This document shows positions 1 through 6,074 of a stretch of 9,093 nucleotides of DNA, one piece after another; positions within the stretch are counted from its first letter, which is position 1, and every line of letters begins with the position of its first letter. The notes below the pieces were generated by a model that was not told where the DNA came from, ran no database searches, and saw only the letters and a list, made by a program, of their open reading frames with translations. Source of the stretch: VGBK01 sp043810615 (GTDB lineage Bacteria > Actinomycetota > Acidimicrobiia > Spongiisociales > UBA11373); assembly GCA_043810615.1 (NCBI GenBank), contig JBDROA010000060.1, positions 1 to 9,093 of the forward strand, given 5' to 3'. The position numbers were made by a program, and so were the translations under genes.

Positions 1-38
1 GTCGGCGGGCCGCGGCTGGAGGCGGCGGCACGGGCGCG

Positions 39-239
39 TCACGGCCGATCGAGAGCAGCGGCGCCGAGGGCAGAGCCGGGCTCCCCGCGCAGCAGGTCTC
101 GAGCCAGATCGATGGGCTCTCGCCCCTCAGGCAGCCGGTAGGCCTCCGGCCGCTCCACCCAGGCGGCCAGGCGCAGCCCCTCCACCCGGTCATGCTCGAC
201 CAGGAGAGCGGCGAGGGTGTCGGTCCACAGCCAGGCCAC
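39..239 (-). CDS. Hypothetical small protein (66 aa)
   Basis: I do not recognise a family. The chosen GTG start at 239 has a GGAGG Shine-Dalgarno (245-249) at 5-base spacing. The frame stays open further upstream, to 443, but that part overlaps the flippase gene and translates into an arginine/proline-rich string that looks non-coding. From 239 on, the composition becomes protein-like: a Trp/Leu-rich start (VAWLWTDTLAALLVEHDRVE), an acidic/basic middle containing WVERPEAYRLPEGREP, and a predicted helix DLARDLLRGEPG. No signal peptide or membrane segment is evident. It lies 125 bases downstream of the flippase gene on the same strand. A TTGACG hexamer (285-290) and a TACCTT hexamer (272-277) sit upstream but are too close together to be a standard -35/-10 pair. 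It could be a real small gene or a chance open frame with a good ribosome site. Confidence 0.45.
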   Translation of the reverse strand: MAWLWTDTLAALLVEHDRVEGLRLAAWVERPEAYRLPEGREPIDLARDLLRGEPGSALGAAALDRP

Positions 240-363
240 CAGAGCCTCCGATCGGGGTGGGGAACAACCCCAAGGTACCCGAGCCGTCAAGGCCCTGCGA
301 CCTGGGCAAACACACCCGTGTAGGTCGGTCCTCGGCCGCCGGTGAGGGGAACGCGGCGGGGTC

Positions 364-1449
364 TCAAGCGGGGTCGGCTGCCTCAGCCGCGGCGCCGGCC
401 TGCCGGCGCGTCTCGCGCTGCCAGAGCAAGTAGCACACCACACCGAGGATCACCTGGAACAGGTAGGTCAGGGCCCGGAACAGGAGCACTGCGGCCAGGA
501 TCGCCGCCTCCGCCTGCGCCCCTTCGCCGGCCGCCAGGGTCAGCCCGGCAGTCATGCCGACCTCCACCAGGCCCAGGCCGCCGGGGGTGATCGGCGCCGC
601 CGTCGCCAGGCGCACCACGGCAAACGCCCCCAGGGCCTCGGGCCACGAGATCACCCCAGGGGCCACGCCCATGTCCCGTAGGCAGGCCAGCAGCACCCAG
701 AAGATGGAGAGGTGGCTGACCAGGGTGGCCAGGGTGAGCAGGTGCCAGCGCCGCCGGATGAGGACGGCGCTGCCGCGCTGGAACCGGGCGAACCCCTCGT
801 CCCACCCGGTCACCGGGCCCTTGCGCACCAGGCGGCGCAGCCACGACACCAACCGGCCTCCAAGACGGCCCACCGCACGGGCGAAGCGCTCACTGGTGGA
901 GACCAGCACCAGCACCACAATCGCCCCGGCCAGCAGGCCGAGGCCGACTGCCGCCGCCGACAGGAGCACGCGGTTCGTGCCGCCCTGCAGGGCCAGGATC
1001 AGGGTCGCCACCGTCGGCAGACCGAAGATCACCAGGGTGTTCCACCACCCCGAGAGCACCGCCGCCATGGCGATGGGGGCGGCGCCGTGGCCGAAGGAGG
1101 AGAGGACGGCGTAGGTGACCCCGATACCCACCACGCTCCCGGCGGGCACGGTGTTGGTGACGGCGGCGGCGATCTGCCCGGTGAGGAAAGCGTGGTGGAC
1201 GCGCAGGCCGGGGAGCGAGGCCATCATCACGAACTGGTAGCCGAACAGGTTCCACACGGCGAGAGCGAGCAGGACCGCCGTGCCCAGGAAGGTCATGCTG
1301 CGCACCGCGGCCCACACCTGGCCCAGGTCGGCGAGGCGGGGCAGCACGCCCACCAGCAGCGCCCAGCCGATGGCCAGCGAGATGAGCGCCTGCAGCACTC
1401 GCCTCGCCCGGCGCCGGGAGCGGGGAGCGGGGCCTTCGGGGGCCTGCAT
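364..1449 (-). CDS. Flippase-like / UPF0104 (LPG synthase TM-type) integral membrane protein
   Basis: A polytopic inner-membrane protein of the lysylphosphatidylglycerol synthase transmembrane / flippase-like (UPF0104) family, 361 aa from the ATG at 1449. Members are proposed to move lipids or lipid-linked glycans across the membrane; the substrate here is unknown. A basic N-terminus (PRSRRRARR, residues 9-17) precedes a first hydrophobic segment at about 19-37. Further segments lie near 53-77, 123-153, 162-184, 237-257, 270-286, 295-308 and 314-343. The family signature PITPGGLGLVE is at residues 286-296. A soluble basic loop (about 186-236) separates the two hydrophobic halves. No aminoacyltransferase domain is attached, so it is not a full MprF. 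The frame remains open to 1917, but that extension runs antisense through the yqgE gene. ATG pairs at 1501-1506 are possible alternative starts. ATG 1449 is preferred because a -10-like hexamer ends seven bases before it. It is divergent from yqgE. Confidence 0.85.
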   Translation of the reverse strand: MQAPEGPAPRSRRRARRVLQALISLAIGWALLVGVLPRLADLGQVWAAVRSMTFLGTAVLLALAVWNLFGYQFVMMASLPGLRVHHAFLTGQIAAAVTNTVPAGSVVGIGVTYAVLSSFGHGAAPIAMAAVLSGWWNTLVIFGLPTVATLILALQGGTNRVLLSAAAVGLGLLAGAIVVLVLVSTSERFARAVGRLGGRLVSWLRRLVRKGPVTGWDEGFARFQRGSAVLIRRRWHLLTLATLVSHLSIFWVLLACLRDMGVAPGVISWPEALGAFAVVRLATAAPITPGGLGLVEVGMTAGLTLAAGEGAQAEAAILAAVLLFRALTYLFQVILGVVCYLLWQRETRRQAGAAAEAADPA

Positions 1450-1456
1450 CGCCCCG

Positions 1457-1462
1457 ACGCTA
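1457..1462 (-). promoter_or_regulatory. Candidate -10 box of a leaderless promoter for the flippase-like gene
   Basis: On the minus strand the hexamer TAGCGT fits the actinobacterial TANNNT consensus. It is followed by seven bases and then the ATG at 1449, which would place the transcription start at or next to the start codon. There is no good Shine-Dalgarno before this ATG, which agrees with a leaderless mRNA. No -35 box is convincing. Inference from spacing only. Confidence 0.35.
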
Positions 1463-1512
1463 ACCGCGCCGGGTGCCCCTACGCCACCGCGGGGGAGTGC
1501 CATCATGGGGTC

Positions 1513-2079
1513 ATGGGCGCTTCCCTGACCGGCCGGCTGCTCGTGGCCGGGCCGCGCCTGGTGGATCCCAACTTCGTGCGCACCGTGGGGCTCGTCTGCC
1601 GCCACGACGACGAGGGGGCCCTGGGCCTGGTCCTCAACCGACCCACCGGCATCCCCGTGGCCGAGGCTCTGCCCGGCTGGGTGGAGGCGCTGGCGCCGCC
1701 CTACGTGGTATTCCTGGGAGGGCCGGTGCAGCCCGACATGGCGGTTGCCCTCGCCCTCCTGGGGCCCGAGCACGCCGGCCGGGCCGAGTCGGAGGCCTGG
1801 ACTCCGATCGACACCCGTCTCGGCCTGCTCAACCTGAGCGCACCCCCGGCGGACGAGGTGGCCGCACTGGAGAGTCTGCGGGTGTTCGCCGGCTACGCCG
1901 GATGGGCGGCGGGCCAACTCGACTTAGAGGTTTCCTCGGGCGACTGGTGGGTGCTGCCGGCCGCCGGGGAGGACCCCTTCACCGCCGCCCCCGGTGGACT
2001 GTGGCGCCGGGTCCTGCGCCGACAGCCCGGCCCCGTGTCGCTGTTCGCCGACTTTCCGGCCGACCCGTCGTTGAACTGA
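1513..2079 (+). CDS. yqgE: YqgE/AlgH family protein (UPF0301)
   Basis: A soluble protein of the YqgE/AlgH (DUF179, UPF0301) family, 188 aa, the usual full length. The family is widespread but its biochemical role is unsettled; AlgH was named as a regulator of alginate production in Pseudomonas. Conserved blocks are present in order: the N-terminal GRLLVAGPRLVDPNF (7-21); the block FVRTVGLVCRHDDEGALGLV (21-40) followed by LNRPT (41-45); FLGGPVQPD (67-75); and FAGYAGWAAGQLDLEV with GDWWVLPA (125-150), which closes the fold. The ATG at 1513 matches the expected family N-terminus. It has no well-spaced Shine-Dalgarno: the GGGGGAG run near 1491-1497 is about 15 bases away. Another ATG at 1505 is out of frame. 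The gene is divergent from the flippase-like gene (63 bases between starts) and convergent with the VOC gene. There is no sign of truncation. Confidence 0.93.
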   Translation: MGASLTGRLLVAGPRLVDPNFVRTVGLVCRHDDEGALGLVLNRPTGIPVAEALPGWVEALAPPYVVFLGGPVQPDMAVALALLGPEHAGRAESEAWTPIDTRLGLLNLSAPPADEVAALESLRVFAGYAGWAAGQLDLEVSSGDWWVLPAAGEDPFTAAPGGLWRRVLRRQPGPVSLFADFPADPSLN

Positions 2080-2117
2080 GGCCGGGCCTCCCCGGGGATC
2101 GAAGTCGGCCCGGGCCG
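2078..2117. terminator. Palindrome cluster between convergent genes, putative bidirectional terminator
   Basis: The 41 bases between two convergent stops carry three perfect palindromes: GAGGCC-G-GGCCTC (2078-2090, overlapping the yqgE stop), CCCCGGGG (2090-2097) and CGGCCCGGGCCG (2106-2117). The first and last arms can also pair with each other apart from one base, giving a long GC-rich hairpin on either strand. There is no T-tract, so a classical intrinsic terminator is not proven; such T-less hairpins are often proposed as terminators in high-GC actinobacteria. Confidence 0.4.
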
Positions 2118-2120
2118 CCG

Positions 2121-2555
2121 TCAGTGCAGGCAGAACTCGGTCCCCTCCGGGTCCTGCATCACAACCCAGTAGGAGCCCGCCTCCTCCTTGGGACCTACCA
2201 CCGTGGCCCCCAGGCCTTCCAGCCGGGCCGCCGCCCGGGAGATGTGCTGGCGCCTCTCCTCGACCGTCGCCTCCCCGCCGCCGCCCACGCTCAAGTCGAG
2301 GTGCACCCGGTTCTTGACCACTTTGCCCTCGGGCACCTTCTGGAAGAAGACCCGGGGGCCGGTCCCCTCGGAATCGACCACCGCGGCGTACTGCCCCCAC
2401 TCCGCCTCGGGCACACCTATGGAGCGGAGGAAGCCCGGCCAGTCGTCGAATCCCGGGGGAGGAGCCTCCTCCTGGTAGCCGAGGGCCTCGGCCCAGAACC
2501 GGGCCAGGGTCTCGGGCTCACGAGCGTCGATGACGACCTGGATGCGCACGCCCAC
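2121..2555 (-). CDS. VOC superfamily glyoxalase-like protein
   Basis: A small cytoplasmic protein of the vicinal oxygen chelate superfamily, closest in layout to the glyoxalase-like (Glyoxalase_6) group, 144 aa. It has two beta-alpha-beta modules. The first runs from RIQVVIDAREPETLARFWAEALGY (residues 4-27) to the strand PRVFFQKVPE (67-76). The second begins KNRVHLDLSV (81-90), continues through the helix RRQHISRAAARLEGLGATVV (101-120) and ends SYWVVMQDPEGTEFCLH. His85 and Glu140 sit where metal ligands usually lie, but the substrate cannot be inferred; related proteins range from antibiotic-resistance factors to enzymes of unknown role. The GTG at 2555 is preferred because GGAGG (2561-2565) precedes it by 5 bases. 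An upstream in-frame GTG at 2582 would add nine residues but falls inside the candidate -10 box. Divergent from the thioesterase gene. Confidence 0.87.
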   Translation of the reverse strand: MGVRIQVVIDAREPETLARFWAEALGYQEEAPPPGFDDWPGFLRSIGVPEAEWGQYAAVVDSEGTGPRVFFQKVPEGKVVKNRVHLDLSVGGGGEATVEERRQHISRAAARLEGLGATVVGPKEEAGSYWVVMQDPEGTEFCLH

Positions 2556-2580
2556 AGGTGCCTCCTCTCGGCAGGGTTTC

Positions 2581-2586
2581 ACCCTA
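2581..2586 (-). promoter_or_regulatory. Candidate -10 box for the VOC gene
   Basis: On the minus strand TAGGGT matches TANNNT and would start transcription around 2573-2575. That leaves a leader of about 20 bases containing the GGAGG ribosome site at 2561-2565. This supports the GTG at 2555 as the true start. No clear -35 box. Confidence 0.35.
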
Positions 2587-2635
2587 TCGCATGCCCGCCA
2601 CCCGGCGCCCGCCGGAGAGAGGGGCGTCGGGCCGA

Positions 2636-2641
2636 TAGCAT
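2636..2641 (+). promoter_or_regulatory. Candidate -10 box of a leaderless promoter for the thioesterase gene
   Basis: TAGCAT fits TANNNT and is followed by exactly six bases and then the ATG at 2648. No Shine-Dalgarno is present. This spacing puts the transcription start on the A of the start codon, the classic geometry of a leaderless gene. Inference from spacing alone. Confidence 0.45.
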
Positions 2642-2647
2642 CGCCCC

Positions 2648-3436
2648 ATGGCCGATGCCCTGTTCCACCGTGACGGCGACCTCTTCGTACCCACCCCGGC
2701 TGCCCGCAGCCCCTGGTCCGACCAGGCGCTCCACGCCGGCCCGCCGGGGGCCCTCATCGCCCGGGCGATCGAGGCCATGGAAGGCGCCCGCTGGTGGGTG
2801 GTCCGCCTCACCATCGACATCATGGGGGAGATCCCCGTGGTCCCGCTACGCGTGGAGACCGGCCTGGAACGATCGGGCCGGCGGGTGCAACTGGTGGAAG
2901 CGAAGGTCACCGATGCCGGGGGGGACACCCTGATGCGGGCCTTCGCCTGGCGGGTGCGCCGCACCGGGCCGCTGCCGCTGCCCCCGCCGGTGGACACACC
3001 GCCGCCGCCGCCGCCCTTGCCCGACACTCTCCCTCCCTACGAGGCCCGCTTCCGGCACTACGAGGACTTCTTCGGGGATGGGGTAGACAAGCGCGTAGTG
3101 GCGGGCAGCGTCGAGTCCCCCGGGCGAGCCACGATGTGGTTCCGACTGCGCTTACCCGTGGTGCCCGAAGAGGTGCCGACTCCCTTCCAGACCCTCATGG
3201 CAGTGGTCGATTCGGCCAACGGCATCTCGTGGGCGCTGCCCTTCGAGCAGTACCTGTTCCCCAACACCGACCTGGGGGTGTACCTGGCGCGGGAACCGGA
3301 GGGGGAGTGGACCGCGCTGGACGCCGTCACCTACCTCGACCCCGCCGGCCGGGGCATCTCCGACACCGCCCTGTTCGACACGAGGGGCTTCGTCGGACGG
3401 GCAAACCAGGCCCTGTTCTTGGGGGAGCGGGGCTAG
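2648..3436 (+). CDS. TesB-like double-hotdog acyl-CoA thioesterase family protein
   Basis: A probable cytoplasmic acyl-CoA thioesterase of the TesB-like / 4HBT_3 family, 262 aa, a normal length for a tandem hotdog protein. Such enzymes hydrolyse acyl-CoA to free acid and CoA; chain-length preference cannot be read here. The first hotdog (about 1-108) has the helix motif HAGPPGALIARAIEAMEG (29-46), strand VVRLTIDIMGEIP, and VQLVEAKVTDAGGDTLMRAFAWRVRRTG. A proline-rich linker (108-130) is partly encoded by a short run of CCG repeats. The second hotdog (about 131-262) has PFQTLMAVVDSANGISWALPF (179-199), where the DSANG aspartate is the usual active-site position, and ends with DAVTYLDPAGRGISDTALFDTRGFVGRANQALF. 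The ATG at 2648 is the first plausible start and follows a -10-like hexamer directly. The next gene is more than 200 bases away, so it is probably monocistronic. Confidence 0.88.
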   Translation: MADALFHRDGDLFVPTPAARSPWSDQALHAGPPGALIARAIEAMEGARWWVVRLTIDIMGEIPVVPLRVETGLERSGRRVQLVEAKVTDAGGDTLMRAFAWRVRRTGPLPLPPPVDTPPPPPPLPDTLPPYEARFRHYEDFFGDGVDKRVVAGSVESPGRATMWFRLRLPVVPEEVPTPFQTLMAVVDSANGISWALPFEQYLFPNTDLGVYLAREPEGEWTALDAVTYLDPAGRGISDTALFDTRGFVGRANQALFLGERG

Positions 3437-3489
3437 GCCGAGCCCGGCCGGGGGTGAGACGAACGACGCTGCCGACCTGTCTCTCTCGT

Positions 3490-3510
3490 CCCCGGCGGCG
3501 CCTTCCGGGG
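3490..3510 (+). terminator. Hairpin downstream of the thioesterase gene
   Basis: CCCCGG (3490-3495) and CCGGGG (3505-3510) form a perfect 6-bp stem with a 9-base loop, 54 bases after the thioesterase stop. There is no T-tract. It may end the thioesterase transcript, but GC-rich stems of this size also arise by chance in such DNA. Confidence 0.25.
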
Positions 3511-3575
3511 TACGGTGGTCGATGGCCTGCCGGACAGCCGCAGCGTCTGCCGGAGGGGGGCGCAGCGGGGTTGGG

Positions 3576-3606
3576 CTAGGGTTGGTTGGGGTAACCCAAG
3601 CCCTAG
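3576..3606 (+). repeat. Nested inverted repeat over the candidate promoter
   Basis: The outer arms CTAGGG (3576-3581) and CCCTAG (3601-3606) are perfect complements. Inside them TTGGG (3586-3590), loop GTAA, and CCCAA (3595-3599) form a second perfect hairpin. Together they give 11 base pairs with a 4-by-1 internal loop. It may be an operator or, if transcription starts upstream, an RNA structure. Confidence 0.5.
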
Positions 3607-3651
3607 ATTGGGTCGCACCACTGGGGCGTTGCGCCTTGAAAGGATCTTCCC

Positions 3652-4074
3652 GTGTCCGTGTTGAGTCTGGAACTGGCCAAAGCCATCATCGACAAGGCGT
3701 TGGAGACAGGGCGGGCGCTGGAGTTGGCTCCCCTGGCGGTTGCCGTCCTCGACCCGGGCGGCCACCTGAAGGCGTTTGCCCGCGAGGATGGCGCCGGCAT
3801 CCTGCGGCCCCAGATCGCCACGGCGAAGGCCTGGAGTGCTCTCGGCTTAGGCTCTGGGACCCGCAGTCTGGTGGGGAAGAGCCCCGAGTTCGTGGGCGCT
3901 CTGGCTGCCATCTCGAAGGGCAGAATCATGCCCTCCCCCGGCGGTGTTCTCATTCGCGACGCCGACGGGACACTGCTCGGGGCGATCGGGGTCACCGGGG
4001 ACAAGGGCGAACGAGATGAGGTCTGTGCCGTCGCGGGCGTCGAGGCCCTGGGGCTCGTCGCCGAGACGGGATGA
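3652..4074 (+). CDS. GlcG/HbpS-like (haem-degrading) family protein
   Basis: A protein of the GlcG/HbpS family (haem-degrading domain), 140 aa, one complete domain. Streptomyces HbpS is a secreted haem-binding, redox-sensing protein; GlcG homologues sit in glycolate and other catabolic clusters with no firm function. This copy shows no signal peptide, so it is probably cytoplasmic. Family features: LAVAVLDPGGHLKAFAREDGAG (28-49), ILRPQIATAKAWSALGLGSGT (50-70), MPSPGGVLIRDADGTLLGAIGVTG (93-116), and the C-terminal helix DEVCAVAGVEALGL (122-135). The GTG at 3652 follows AGGA by seven bases; a second in-frame GTG two codons later is possible. It precedes typA by 169 bases on the same strand but probably has its own promoter. 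No haem transporter, sensor kinase or glycolate gene is nearby, so a haem role is family-level inference only. Confidence 0.88.
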   Translation: MSVLSLELAKAIIDKALETGRALELAPLAVAVLDPGGHLKAFAREDGAGILRPQIATAKAWSALGLGSGTRSLVGKSPEFVGALAAISKGRIMPSPGGVLIRDADGTLLGAIGVTGDKGERDEVCAVAGVEALGLVAETG

Positions 4075-4186
4075 AGACCCTCGTGCTCGGGGAGGCGGCT
4101 GCCGTCTCGCCTTGGAGCGCGGGCCAATGGGGAGGGTCATCGAACCCCCCGGCGATCACCCGCTGGTCGCGGCGTCCGCGTAGGGT

Positions 4187-4199
4187 GGTGTCCGACACC
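4187..4199. promoter_or_regulatory. 13-bp palindrome upstream of typA, possible operator
   Basis: GGTGTC-C-GACACC is a perfect 6-1-6 inverted repeat. The one-base centre is too short for an RNA hairpin loop, so it looks more like a protein-binding DNA palindrome. It lies 45 bases before the typA GTG and directly after another TANNNT hexamer (TAGGGT, 4181-4186) that could be an alternative -10 box. Confidence 0.3.
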
Positions 4200-4227
4200 C
4201 GGCCGCCGCTTCTCGCCCCAGGCCCGG

Positions 4228-4233
4228 TACCAT
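4228..4233 (+). promoter_or_regulatory. Candidate -10 box for typA, leaderless or nearly so
   Basis: TACCAT fits TANNNT and ends ten bases before the GTG at 4244, giving a leader of only about 0-4 bases. There is no Shine-Dalgarno before the GTG. TAGGGT at 4181-4186 is the competing candidate and would give a leader of about 50 bases. Confidence 0.35.
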
Positions 4234-4243
4234 CTCGCTACCG

Positions 4244-6070
4244 GTGTCTGCCTCCTCCTTCCGCAACGTCGCCCTGGTCGCCCACGTCGACCACGGCAAG
4301 ACCACCCTGGTAGACGCCATCCTCGGCGCCACCGGGGTCTTCGCCGCCCACGAAACGCGGGTGGAGCGAGTCCTGGACTCCAACGACCAGGAACGGGAGC
4401 GGGGCATCACGATCCTGGCCAAGGCGGTCTCGGTGGAATGGCGGGGGGTGCGCATCAACCTGGTAGACACCCCCGGCCACGCCGACTTCGGCGGCGAGGT
4501 GGAGCGGGCCCTGGCCCTGGTGGACGGAATCCTGTTGCTGGTGGACGCCGCCGACGGCCCCATGCCCCAGACCCGCTACGTGCTGTCGAAGGCCCTGGCG
4601 CGCAACCTGCCCGCCGTCGTGGTGCTCAACAAGGTGGACCGGCCCGACGCCCGGTCCAGTGAGGTGATCGACGAGGTCTACCAACTCTTCATGGACCTCG
4701 ACGCCTCCGACCACCACATCGAGTTTCCCATCATTTCTACCGACGCCCGCGCCGGAAAGGCCGTAGGAGGGGTGGGCATCCCCGGAGGGGGCGCCAATCT
4801 GGCCCCGCTGCTCGACGCCATCCTCGAGACGATCCCAGAGCCCGGCGGCGATCCCGGCGCCCCGCTGCAGGCCCTGGTGACGAACCTCGACGCCTCCGAC
4901 TACCTGGGGCGCCTGGCCATTGGCCGGGTGGCCCAGGGAACGCTGCGCGCCGGGCAGCAGATCGCTCTGTGTCATTCCAACGAGGAGGAGCCGCCCATTC
5001 GGCGCCGCCTCACTCAGTTGCTCGGCTTCACCGGCCTGCGCCGCACCGACGTGGCGGAGCGACTCGCCGGCGACCTCTTCGTTGTGGCCGGCTTCCCCGA
5101 GGTGGAGATCGGTGACACCCTCGCCGACCCGACCGACCCGCAGCCGCTGCCCCGCCTCCAAGTGGACGAGCCCGTGCTCCGCATGACCTTCGGCGTGAAC
5201 ACCTCACCGCTCTGCGGCCGGGACGGCAGCCGCCTCACCTCACGCCAAATCCGGGAACGCCTCGAGCGCGAGGTGCGGGGCAACGTGTCGATTCGCATCG
5301 GTCCCACCGCCTCACCCGAGATCATCGAGGTATCGGGCCGCGGCGAACTGCAGTTGGCTGTGCTGATCGAGACAATGCGCCGCGAGGGGTTCGAGCTCCA
5401 GGTCAGCCGCCCCGAGGTGATCATCCGCCTGATCGACGGCGTCCCCCACGAGCCGGTGGAGCGGGCCGTCATCGACGTCCCCGCCGAGCACGTCGGTACC
5501 GTCACCCAGGCCATGGCCCCGCGCAAGGGCCAGGTCACCGACCTGTGGCCGGGCGATTCCGGACGCAGCGTGATCACGGTGGTCGCCCCCGCCCGGGGCC
5601 TGCTCGGCCTGCGCTCGCTGCTGATGACCGCCACTCGCGGGACGGCCCTGGTGCACCAGCACCACGACGGCTGGCAGCCCCGGGCGGGCGACCTTCCCGG
5701 GCGCGGCGGGGGAGCCATGGTCGCCGATCGCTCCGGGTCGACCACGGGCTTCGCCCTCGAGAACTTGCAGAAGCGCGGCGAGATGTTCGTCGGCATCGGC
5801 GACCCGGTGTACGAAGGGATGGTGGTGGGGGAGTCCTCCCGCCCCGGCGAGATGGTGGTCAACCCGACGCGGTCCAAGGAGCTGACCAACATCCGCACCC
5901 ACGATCACGACGACGCGGTGCGCCTCACCCCGCCGCGCCGACCCACTCTCGAGACCGGCATCGAGTGGATCGCCGAGGACGAACTGGTCGAGGTGACACC
6001 CGCGGCGATTCGCATCCGCAAGCGCTACCTGGGTGAGAGCGAGCGCCGCCTGGCCCGCAAGCCCCGCTGA
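4244..6070 (+). CDS. typA: Translational GTPase TypA/BipA
   Basis: A ribosome-associated GTPase of the TypA/BipA family, 608 aa, full length. BipA resembles EF-G, binds the 70S ribosome and is needed for ribosome assembly and growth under stress such as cold. GTPase motifs are in order: G1 AHVDHGKT (13-20), G2 RGIT (53-56), G3 DTPGH (75-79), G4 NKVD (129-132) and a G5-region STDARAG (165-171). Domain II, III and V-like blocks follow, including VLRMTFGVNTSPLCGRDG, SGRGELQLAVLIETMRREGFELQVSRPEVI, and the BipA-type C-terminal domain with RGLLGLRSLLMTATRGTALVHQ. The end, DDAVRLTPPRRPTLETGIEWIAEDELVEVTP and a basic tail, matches the family and separates it from LepA and EF-G. The GTG at 4244 places G1 at the normal distance from the N-terminus; it has no Shine-Dalgarno. 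The gene converges on the M23 peptidase gene. The G5 loop lacks the common SAK form. Confidence 0.97.
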   Translation: MSASSFRNVALVAHVDHGKTTLVDAILGATGVFAAHETRVERVLDSNDQERERGITILAKAVSVEWRGVRINLVDTPGHADFGGEVERALALVDGILLLVDAADGPMPQTRYVLSKALARNLPAVVVLNKVDRPDARSSEVIDEVYQLFMDLDASDHHIEFPIISTDARAGKAVGGVGIPGGGANLAPLLDAILETIPEPGGDPGAPLQALVTNLDASDYLGRLAIGRVAQGTLRAGQQIALCHSNEEEPPIRRRLTQLLGFTGLRRTDVAERLAGDLFVVAGFPEVEIGDTLADPTDPQPLPRLQVDEPVLRMTFGVNTSPLCGRDGSRLTSRQIRERLEREVRGNVSIRIGPTASPEIIEVSGRGELQLAVLIETMRREGFELQVSRPEVIIRLIDGVPHEPVERAVIDVPAEHVGTVTQAMAPRKGQVTDLWPGDSGRSVITVVAPARGLLGLRSLLMTATRGTALVHQHHDGWQPRAGDLPGRGGGAMVADRSGSTTGFALENLQKRGEMFVGIGDPVYEGMVVGESSRPGEMVVNPTRSKELTNIRTHDHDDAVRLTPPRRPTLETGIEWIAEDELVEVTPAAIRIRKRYLGESERRLARKPR

Positions 6071-6074
6071 CGTT

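Larger units (their letters stand above)
3437..3651 (+). promoter_or_regulatory. 215-bp intergenic region with candidate HbpS-like gene promoter and operator
   Basis: No credible coding frame is present. From left to right it holds the hairpin at 3490-3510, a direct repeat of CTGCCGGA near 3525-3555, a run of G-tracts (3567-3591), a nested inverted repeat (3576-3606), a candidate -10 box TAGATT (3604-3609), and an AGGA Shine-Dalgarno (3641-3644) seven bases before the GTG start at 3652. A weak -35 (TTGGTT, 3582-3587) lies 16 bases before the -10. The implied leader is about 35 bases. Because the inverted repeat covers the -35/-10 spacer, repressor control is plausible. Confidence 0.4.

Noticed and set aside
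712..1512. Upstream extension of the yqgE frame to 712
   Set aside because: It is antisense to the flippase gene and translates to low-complexity Gly/His/Gln-rich sequence; the family N-terminus begins at 1513.
1507..1917. Upstream extension of the flippase-like reading frame to 1917 (up to 517 aa)
   Set aside because: The added residues run antisense through the conserved yqgE gene, are rich in Gly/Arg/His, lack membrane segments, and fit no family N-terminus.
2999..3016. CCG repeat run as a possible phase-variable tract
   Set aside because: It is a trinucleotide repeat encoding the proline linker, so length change keeps the frame; it is also short.
4120..4190. Minus-strand stretch with GGTTCGAT resembling a tRNA T-arm
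   Set aside because: The flanking five-base stems do not pair properly and no anticodon arm or acceptor stem can be built.
4071..4313. Small frame of 80 codons overlapping the HbpS-like stop as ATGA
   Set aside because: The overlap looks like translational coupling, but the peptide becomes Arg/Pro/Ser-rich and runs out of frame into typA; no conserved features.
4238..5161. Long minus-strand open frame opposite typA (307 codons)
   Set aside because: Shadow of the GC-rich typA gene; composition is Gly/Val/His-rich with no motifs.
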